From assembly GCA_903919165.1 (NCBI GenBank), contig CAIXHJ010000286.1:1-9441 (forward strand): a stretch of 9,441 nt of DNA. The letters are read 5' to 3'. Within the stretch, counting starts at the first letter, position 1, and each line of letters opens with the position of its first letter. The position numbers and the translations under genes were made by a program. Origin of the DNA: an uncultured Holophagaceae bacterium. Its GTDB lineage: Bacteria; Acidobacteriota; Holophagae; Holophagales; Holophagaceae. The notes beneath the pieces are model-generated. The model was not told the DNA's origin. It did not search any database and saw only the letters and a list, made by a program, of their open reading frames with translations. Positions 5,165-9,441 of this stretch are shown one piece after another.

Positions 5165-6997
5165 ATGTGCGGAATTGTCGGATACATCGGGCAGCAGGGT
5201 GCCGCGGGCATCCTGGTGAATGGTCTGCGGAGCCTGGAATACCGTGGCTATGACAGCGCGGGTGTGGCCCTCGCCTCGGGTTCCGGTGCATTCAAGATCA
5301 TCCGCGCCTCGGGCAAGCTGGCCAACCTCGCGGCCCGAGTGGACCTCTCGGACCCGACGCCCCTCGGCATCGGCCATACGCGCTGGGCCACCCACGGCCG
5401 CCCCACGGAGGAGAACGCCCACCCCCACCGCAGCGCGGACGGCCAGGTGGTGGCGGTACACAACGGCATCTTCGAGAACTTCCTGGAGCTGCGAGCGGAG
5501 CTGAAGGCGGCCGGGGAAACCTTCCGTTCCGAAACCGATACCGAATGCTTCCCGGTGATGGTGTCCTACCTGATGAAGCAGGGCCGTTCCTTCTCCGAGG
5601 CCTTCCGGGAGGCTGTGGGCCGCATGGACGGGATCTACGCCCTGGCCTGCCTGCATGCCACGGATCCTGATCGCATCCTGGCCGCCCGTAGCGGTCCGCC
5701 CCTGGTATTGGGACTCGGCGATGGCGAAACCTTTCTCGCATCAGACGTGGTGCCCCTCCTGCCCCATACCCGCCGCGTGGTTTTTTTAGAGGACGGCGAT
5801 CTCGTGGAGCTGACCCGGGATGGCGCGCGGATCTATCGCCTGGACGGCAGTGAAGTCGAGCGCCCCGTCCTCACCATCCCCTATGACCCCGTGGCGGCGG
5901 AAAAGGGCGGCTACAAACACTTCATGCAGAAGGAAATCTTCGAGCAGCCCCAGGCGCTATCCAATACGCTGCTCAATCGGCTCCCGCTGGATGCCGAATC
6001 CATCCCGCTCGACCTGCCCTTCACGGACCAGTACCTCGCGGACCTGGCCCGCATCCACATCGTGGCCTGCGGCACCAGTTGGCATGCCGGGCTCGTGGGC
6101 AAGTTCCTCATCGAGCAGCTGAGTCGCGTGGCCGTGGAGGTGGACTACGCCAGCGAGTACCGCTACCGCGAGCCCGTGATCCAGCCGGGCACGCTGATCA
6201 TCGGAATCACGCAGAGCGGCGAGACCGCCGACACCTTGGCCGCCCTGAAGGAGGCCGCCGCCCGCGGCGCCCGCACACTGGCCATCTGCAATGTCATGGG
6301 ATCCACCGCCACCCGCCAGTGCGAGGCCACGATCCTCACTCACGCGGGACCCGAGATCGGTGTGGCCTCCACCAAGGCCTTCACCACCCAACTCGCCGTG
6401 CTCACCCTCCTGGCCCTCAAGCTGGGCGAGGCCAAGGGCACCGTGGATCCCCTGCTCAAGGTAGAGCTGCTGCAGGGCCTGCGGGAACTCCCCGCGCATC
6501 TGGAACGGCTGAACTCCCTGGAACCGAAGATCATCCAGTGGGCGCAACGTTGGCAAGGCGCCACCGATTTCCTCTATCTGGGCCGCGGCCCCTGCTACCC
6601 CATCGCCCTGGAAGGGGCCCTGAAGTTGAAGGAGATCTCCTACATTCACGCCGAGGGCTACCCGGCGGGCGAGATGAAGCACGGCCCCATCGCCCTCATC
6701 GACAAGACGCTGCCGGTGGTGGCCCTCATGCCCAGGGATGCCCACCGGGACAAGACCCTCAGCAACCTCCAGGAGGCCGCCGCCCGCGACGGGCGCATCC
6801 TGGCCCTGGTCACCGAAGGCGACACGGGCCTTTCCGGCATCGCCGAAGATGTGCTGGAACTGCCCTCGGTCCACCCCTGGCTCACCCCCATCGTCTACGC
6901 CGTCCCCCTGCAGCTGCTGGCCTATCACATCGCGGTATTGAGGGGTTGCGACGTGGACCAGCCGAGGAACCTGGCGAAATCCGTGACCGTGGAATAG
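5165..6997 (+). CDS. glmS: GlmS, glutamine--fructose-6-phosphate aminotransferase
   Basis: Makes glucosamine 6-phosphate from fructose 6-phosphate and glutamine, the first step to UDP-GlcNAc for peptidoglycan and lipopolysaccharide; cytosolic. At 610 residues it has the normal length. The N-terminal glutaminase domain (about 2-225) starts with the nucleophile C2 (MCGIVGY) and shows RGYDSAG (27-33), HTRWATHG (71-78) and VHNGIFEN (98-105). The first SIS sugar-binding domain starts near 290 (ACGTSWHAG, then TQSGETADT and GVASTKAFTTQ). The second starts near 465 (LGRGPCYPIALEGALKLKE, GYPAGEMKHGP). The C-terminus is the typical DQPRNLAKSVTVE (598-610). GGGAG at 5154-5158 is the ribosome binding site. 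No glmS ribozyme is possible to recognise in the short leader. One oddity is a T7 run in codons 206-208, forming a frameshift-type heptamer. Confidence 0.97.
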   Translation: MCGIVGYIGQQGAAGILVNGLRSLEYRGYDSAGVALASGSGAFKIIRASGKLANLAARVDLSDPTPLGIGHTRWATHGRPTEENAHPHRSADGQVVAVHNGIFENFLELRAELKAAGETFRSETDTECFPVMVSYLMKQGRSFSEAFREAVGRMDGIYALACLHATDPDRILAARSGPPLVLGLGDGETFLASDVVPLLPHTRRVVFLEDGDLVELTRDGARIYRLDGSEVERPVLTIPYDPVAAEKGGYKHFMQKEIFEQPQALSNTLLNRLPLDAESIPLDLPFTDQYLADLARIHIVACGTSWHAGLVGKFLIEQLSRVAVEVDYASEYRYREPVIQPGTLIIGITQSGETADTLAALKEAAARGARTLAICNVMGSTATRQCEATILTHAGPEIGVASTKAFTTQLAVLTLLALKLGEAKGTVDPLLKVELLQGLRELPAHLERLNSLEPKIIQWAQRWQGATDFLYLGRGPCYPIALEGALKLKEISYIHAEGYPAGEMKHGPIALIDKTLPVVALMPRDAHRDKTLSNLQEAAARDGRILALVTEGDTGLSGIAEDVLELPSVHPWLTPIVYAVPLQLLAYHIAVLRGCDVDQPRNLAKSVTVE

Positions 6998-7004
6998 CCC
7001 CCAA

Positions 7005-7021
7005 GAATTTCCAATAAATTC
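7005..7021. repeat. Short AT-rich inverted repeat after glmS
   Basis: GAATTT and AAATTC flank a five-base centre (CCAAT), forming a perfect 6-base inverted repeat in an otherwise GC-rich region, eight bases after the glmS stop. There is no T-run, so it is not a standard terminator. It could be an operator or promoter part for the small genes that follow, but no clear -35/-10 pair is seen. The rest of 7022-7074 shows nothing else. Confidence 0.4.
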
Positions 7022-7085
7022 ACGGCAGACCATCCCGGACGCCCCATTTTGTGAGCAGAACGTGGCTCCCCGATAGGAGGCTGCC

Positions 7086-7202
7086 ATGATGGCCCATCTG
7101 CTCCGCCGCCATGATCCTGGGCATTCCATGATGCTTGACTGGGTTCTCATCCTGGCGGGAGCCCTGTTCGCCTGGCTTTTCTGGCCAGTTTCCGTCCCTT
7201 GA
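7086..7202 (+). CDS. Small single-pass membrane protein, 38 residues (twin gene A)
   Basis: Short gene with a perfect AGGAGG (7075-7080) five bases before an ATG. The 38-residue product has a basic, His-containing head (H4, H9, H13; RRHDPGHS) and one hydrophobic segment, residues about 19-33, starting at DWVLILAGALFAWLFW and ending in PVSVP. It is aligned in plan with the next gene: both begin with a Met-Ala/Thr-His-Leu start (H4-L5 in both), contain DW followed by LIL, a Gly, and end in a Trp-rich helix. Both have an (A/G)GGAGG-YTGCC-ATG start region. The shared start region and protein plan suggest tandem duplication and argue that both are truly translated. I know no named family. A predicted inner-membrane location follows from the helix; the function is unknown. 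A second ATG immediately follows the first, so the exact first residue is uncertain by one. Confidence 0.65.
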   Translation: MMAHLLRRHDPGHSMMLDWVLILAGALFAWLFWPVSVP

Positions 7203-7280
7203 CCCCATCTTTTCCGGGCGCCGGTCCGTCCATCGACCCATCTTTGGGGCAGACGGCGGTCCCAAGGAAGGGAGGTTGCC

Positions 7281-7433
7281 ATGGCCACCCATCTTCATTT
7301 TCATCCTCATCCCCATTCCCATTCTCATACCCCGATCCGCTGGTTCGCGGTGGAGCATCCCTTCGCCGGAGACTGGCTGATCCTGGTATTCGGCACCCTG
7401 GCCGCCCTTCTGCTCTGGCTCTGGAATTCCTGA
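7281..7433 (+). CDS. Small His-rich single-pass membrane protein, 50 residues (twin gene B)
   Basis: Short gene with AGGGAGG (7269-7275) five bases before the ATG. The product begins MATHLHFHPHPHSHSHTP, with histidine at every second residue from 4 to 16 (seven in all, every one coded CAT). It then has a short linker (RWFAVEHPFAGD) and a hydrophobic helix at about 31-48 (DWLILVFGTLAALLLWLW). The alternating His head is a plausible metal-binding or pH-sensing segment (Ni, Zn, Cu or Co ions), tethered to the membrane by the helix; this is inference from composition only. It is 78 bases downstream of its twin and appears co-transcribed with it. Overlapping longer frames on either strand lack ribosome binding sites and protein-like sequence. 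I do not recognise a family. Confidence 0.7.
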   Translation: MATHLHFHPHPHSHSHTPIRWFAVEHPFAGDWLILVFGTLAALLLWLWNS

Positions 7434-7458
7434 CCGGCCCCTGCCCAACCCCGGAGAC

Positions 7459-7486
7459 TCGACAGGTGCCCCTCTTCCGCTAGAAT
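7459..7486 (+). promoter_or_regulatory. Sigma-70-type promoter of the tRNA-Val gene
   Basis: TCGACA (7459-7464, five of six matches to TTGACA) and TAGAAT (7481-7486, five of six to TATAAT) are spaced by 16 bases. The predicted start lies near 7493, a few bases before the mature tRNA 5' end at 7499. The position and match quality make this a convincing housekeeping promoter. Confidence 0.75.
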
Positions 7487-7498
7487 GGAGCCTCGCAT

Positions 7499-7573
<75 letters not shown>

Positions 7574-7576
7574 TCG

Positions 7577-7600
7577 AAAGGCCGCAACGCGGCCTTTTTT
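7577..7600 (+). terminator. Rho-independent terminator of tRNA-Val
   Basis: AAAGGCCGC and GCGGCCTTT pair perfectly over nine bases around an AAC loop and run into six Ts (7595-7600). It starts four bases after the tRNA CCA, so the tRNA is a single-gene transcript. A degenerate copy of the same hairpin is found at 7861-7880. Confidence 0.92.
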
Positions 7601-7620
7601 CATACCCCCGAACCGGGCAG

Positions 7621-7797
7621 TCTCGGGCCGCCGAGAAAGTCCGGCGGGCAGGCTGATTCGGACCTCCGGTCCTCACCCCTTCGGGGTCGCCATCGCCTTC
7701 GGCGATGCGGTCCTATCCTCCTTCCGCTTCGCTTCGGTCGGATGGTGACTCGGGGCTCCGCCCCTCGCCCTCCGGGCGGCAATCCGCTTCGCGGATT
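7621..7797. repeat. Hairpin array downstream of tRNA-Val, three-base T(T/C)C loops
   Basis: Gene-free tract with perfect short inverted repeats. The first is TCTCGG/CCGAGA (7621-7636, loop GCCG). Then come six hairpins with a 3-base loop that is always TCC or TTC: 7660-7672 (GGACC stem), 7675-7687 (ACCCC), 7691-7707 (CATCGCC), 7752-7764 (GGGGC), 7766-7778 (CGCCC), 7781-7797 (AATCCGC). The stems differ in sequence while loops stay constant, so structure seems to be what is kept. Short frames on the minus strand across this tract merely translate the repeats. Function is unknown; it could be a structured RNA, a nucleoid-protein or nuclease site, or a miniature mobile element. Confidence 0.8.
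7711..7746 (+). repeat. 36-base direct repeat, copy 1
   Basis: A box beginning TCCTATCCTCCTTCCGCTTC recurs exactly 90 bases downstream with 33 of 36 bases identical; the three mismatches are adjacent (7734-7736). It contains weak internal pairing (ATCC...GGAT around CCG...CGG). It sits between two groups of three hairpins. Confidence 0.85.
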
Positions 7798-7800
7798 CCG

Positions 7801-7836
7801 TCCTATCCTCCTTCCGCTTCGCTCTAGTCGGATGGT
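7801..7836 (+). repeat. 36-base direct repeat, copy 2
   Basis: Second copy of the box at 7711. It directly abuts, and at its end merges into, the repeated tRNA 3' end that begins near 7836. The three changed bases (7824-7826, CTA in place of TCG) are the only differences from copy 1. Confidence 0.85.
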
Positions 7837-7879
7837 CTAGACCGCCCGCGCCAACCAGCCAAAGGCCGCTTCTGCGGCC
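7827..7879 (+). repeat. Second copy of the tRNA-Val 3' end and terminator hairpin
   Basis: Bases 7839-7857 repeat the last 19 bases of the tRNA gene (7555-7573, including CCA) without a mismatch, and 22 bases match with one mismatch. With looser matching the similarity runs from 7827 through the GGCCGC/GCGGCC hairpin to 7879, compared with 7543-7594, at a constant offset of 284 apart from a one-base change in the hairpin loop. The copy cannot form a tRNA, having no 5' half. It looks like an attachment-site duplication or a tRNA-tail repeat unit. Confidence 0.85.
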
Positions 7880-7880
7880 A
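7861..7880 (-). terminator. Probable terminator hairpin of the Omp85 gene, minus strand
   Basis: GGCCGC (7864-7869) and GCGGCC (7874-7879) pair around TTCT. Read on the minus strand, the hairpin lies two bases after the Omp85 stop codon and is followed by TTT only, so termination would be weak. On the plus strand the downstream T-run is lost. It descends from, or shares origin with, the tRNA terminator at 7577. Confidence 0.5.
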
Positions 7881-7881
7881 T

Positions 7882-9441
7882 TCAAAACTGGAATCCAGCC
7901 GAAATGAGCAGGCTCTTCAGCTGGGTGTACTGCTCGTCCGAAGTCCGGGGCTGGCCCATGATGCGCTTCCAGTCGCCGGCGTATTCGACCTTGAGGGGGA
8001 ATCCCAGCTTGAAGATGAGCCCCACTCCGGGCGTGATGCGGAAGGGTGGAAAGGGCGGGGTATTGGTCGTAGGGTCTCTTACGGCACTCAGGCTGCGGTA
8101 GATCTGGCCGGAATCAACAAAGACCTCGCCCCAGACGCTCTGCCATCCGAACAACGGAAACCGGTATTCAAGGTTGATCACGGCCAGGGCCTGGCCCCCG
8201 AGAGGAATGGTCTGGGAGGTCGTGGCTTGTGTCTGGCTGTTTGTCGAGGTCACGACACCAAGCGGTCCCAGCATGTCCGGTTCCACCCCTCGAACGGTGA
8301 AGGCCCCGCCGCCGAAGAAACGTTCGGAGAGGGGCAGGTCCTCGGCGGAATGGGCCGTCGGGCGCGCCAGTCCAAGCCGGAGACTGGCCATCACCACGCC
8401 GTTCTCCGCATGGAATCCCATGGGCCAGTTCCATTGCTTCCGCAGGTCCAGCTTGACGAAGCTGCTGTTGGTGGAGGTTCCGAACACTTGGTTGGCCAGC
8501 TCCAGCCGCCCCATGAAGTAGCTGCCCTGGGTGGGGTCGTAGGGCCGATCACGCCTGTCCACCACCACCTGCAAGTAGGGGGCGGAAATGATGCTGCGGG
8601 GTGGCGTGCGGGCGACGAGGTAGAGGTCGCTCACGTTGTTATAGATGTTGCTGCTGCTTGGATTGGCGGCCACCTCCACACGCTCAAAGCGGTAGCCGAA
8701 TTGCACCATCTCTACTGGGCCGATCTTCCATTCGAGGCTCGGGATGAAGCGCCGCCGCCGTGCGAAGAAGGCCGCCTGCGCCTCTTCGATGTAGGCGCCT
8801 TCCATGTGAAAGCGGGTGCGTGGCGCGAGCCACGAATCCAGGGCGACCGGCAGGAACCAGGGGTCGGTGTAGCCGATGCTGTAACTATCCAGGGAACGGC
8901 TGATATCCCCCGTGGGGAAGGCCCGGCGCAGGAAGGGACTGTTGAGAGACTGGTCTCCGGCCCGGATGCCGTAGTCCAGCACGCGCCCCATCCCGCCCAC
9001 GTCCAACTGCTGGGCGTTCAGATCGAAGTGATAGCCCTGAGTGTTGTCATAGCCGAAACCTTCCGTGAATACCCAGGGACTCCGTTCCTGAAGGCGCAGG
9101 GCCAAGTCGCCCCGCTGCCAGGGTTCTGCGGCCTGTCCGGGAAGCTCCTTCACGGTGAGCAGGTCCACCCGCTGGAAGGCACCCAGGCTCCCGAGATGCA
9201 TCTGGCCTTCATCCAGTTTCCTGGGATCCACTGGGGCCCCTGGAAGGATTTCCATCTCCCGCAACACTGCCCGGGCCCGCGTCCGGTCACTGCCCTGAAC
9301 CACCATTCGCCGCACATGGTCCAGTGGCTGCGATGGCACCTGGATCCGGACGATGGGCTGCGCCTCGTCATCCTCGAAGGCGAGTTTTATCTGAGGGTTT
9401 GCAGCTCCTGCGGAAGATAGCCGCTGGCGCAGGTCCGACAC
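7882..9441 (-). CDS. Omp85 family outer-membrane protein (BamA/TamA type), 5'-partial
   Basis: Outer-membrane beta-barrel of the Omp85 superfamily, which inserts or exports proteins at the outer membrane. The visible 519 residues contain one POTRA-like domain at about 41-100 (VRRMVVQGSDRTRARAVLREM, then GxPxxxxKLxEGQMHLGSLGAFQRVDL) and a barrel from about 120 to the end. The barrel includes the conserved RFFGGGAFTVRG segment at 374-385, equivalent to the L6 VRGF/Y loop motif, here VRGV. It ends in a C-terminal beta-signal LLISAGFQF with terminal Phe. The first in-frame GTG sits at the window edge with no room for a ribosome binding site, and more POTRA domains and a signal peptide are expected beyond it. 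BamA normally sits near skp/lpxD genes, so with no such context here it may be a TamA-like or other paralogue. It is convergent with the tRNA gene. Confidence 0.9.
   Translation of the reverse strand: MSDLRQRLSSAGAANPQIKLAFEDDEAQPIVRIQVPSQPLDHVRRMVVQGSDRTRARAVLREMEILPGAPVDPRKLDEGQMHLGSLGAFQRVDLLTVKELPGQAAEPWQRGDLALRLQERSPWVFTEGFGYDNTQGYHFDLNAQQLDVGGMGRVLDYGIRAGDQSLNSPFLRRAFPTGDISRSLDSYSIGYTDPWFLPVALDSWLAPRTRFHMEGAYIEEAQAAFFARRRRFIPSLEWKIGPVEMVQFGYRFERVEVAANPSSSNIYNNVSDLYLVARTPPRSIISAPYLQVVVDRRDRPYDPTQGSYFMGRLELANQVFGTSTNSSFVKLDLRKQWNWPMGFHAENGVVMASLRLGLARPTAHSAEDLPLSERFFGGGAFTVRGVEPDMLGPLGVVTSTNSQTQATTSQTIPLGGQALAVINLEYRFPLFGWQSVWGEVFVDSGQIYRSLSAVRDPTTNTPPFPPFRITPGVGLIFKLGFPLKVEYAGDWKRIMGQPRTSDEQYTQLKSLLISAGFQF

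Noticed and set aside
5957..7288. 443-codon minus-strand open frame antisense to glmS and the twin small genes
   Set aside because: Low-complexity, mirrors the glmS codon pattern, no recognisable motif.
7660..7836. CRISPR array
   Set aside because: Only two copies of a 36-base box, spaced by hairpins rather than unique spacers, and no cas gene in the window.
7600..7885. Short minus-strand ORFs with repeated KRKEDRT segments
   Set aside because: They are translations of the two 36-base DNA boxes; no ribosome binding site, and the tract is best explained as hairpin-rich noncoding DNA.
8227..9420. 397-codon plus-strand open frame opposite the Omp85 gene
   Set aside because: The minus strand clearly encodes POTRA, VRG loop and C-terminal beta-signal; the plus frame is His/Gly/Pro-rich shadow.

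Overview
This is a GC-rich window from a Gram-negative bacterium that carries flagella. The signs are an Omp85-type outer-membrane beta-barrel protein, a flagellar FlhG/FliA pair preceded by a sigma-54-type promoter, and strong Shine-Dalgarno sites. The gene mix would suit an Acidobacteriota (Holophagae/Geothrix-like) or a deltaproteobacterial-type genome, but no marker gene here settles this and the taxonomic remark is inference.

Layout. (1) 1-1109: 3' part of a NodB-type polysaccharide deacetylase, cut by the window edge. (2) 1186-3235: a compact four-gene run, mostly with overlapping stops and starts: a zinc-ribbon protein with a PcrA/UvrD-tail-like end, a DnaQ-type DEDDh exonuclease, an unrecognised three-helix membrane protein and a YraN/UPF0102 nuclease-like protein. 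(3) 3236-5025: flagellar regulation. A near-consensus -24/-12 promoter and a short leader ORF lead into flhG, followed 8 bases later by fliA (sigma-28). flhF, often found next to flhG, is not here. (4) 5026-6997: a possible 40-residue ORF, then glmS for glucosamine-6-phosphate synthesis. (5) 7086-7433: two tandem, apparently homologous very small membrane-protein genes, each with a strong ribosome binding site. The second has seven histidines at every second residue. (6) 7459-7880: tRNA-Val(GAC) with promoter and terminator, then about 280 bases of hairpin-rich DNA bounded by a second copy of the tRNA 3' end and of the terminator hairpin. (7) 7882-9441, minus strand: C-terminal POTRA domain and barrel of an Omp85 protein, N-terminus outside the window.

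The flagellar block is a regulatory unit: a sigma-54 promoter would drive a flagellar number/placement ATPase and the late-gene sigma factor. glmS feeds cell-envelope amino-sugar synthesis. The least explained parts are the twin small membrane proteins and the tRNA-tail hairpin element.
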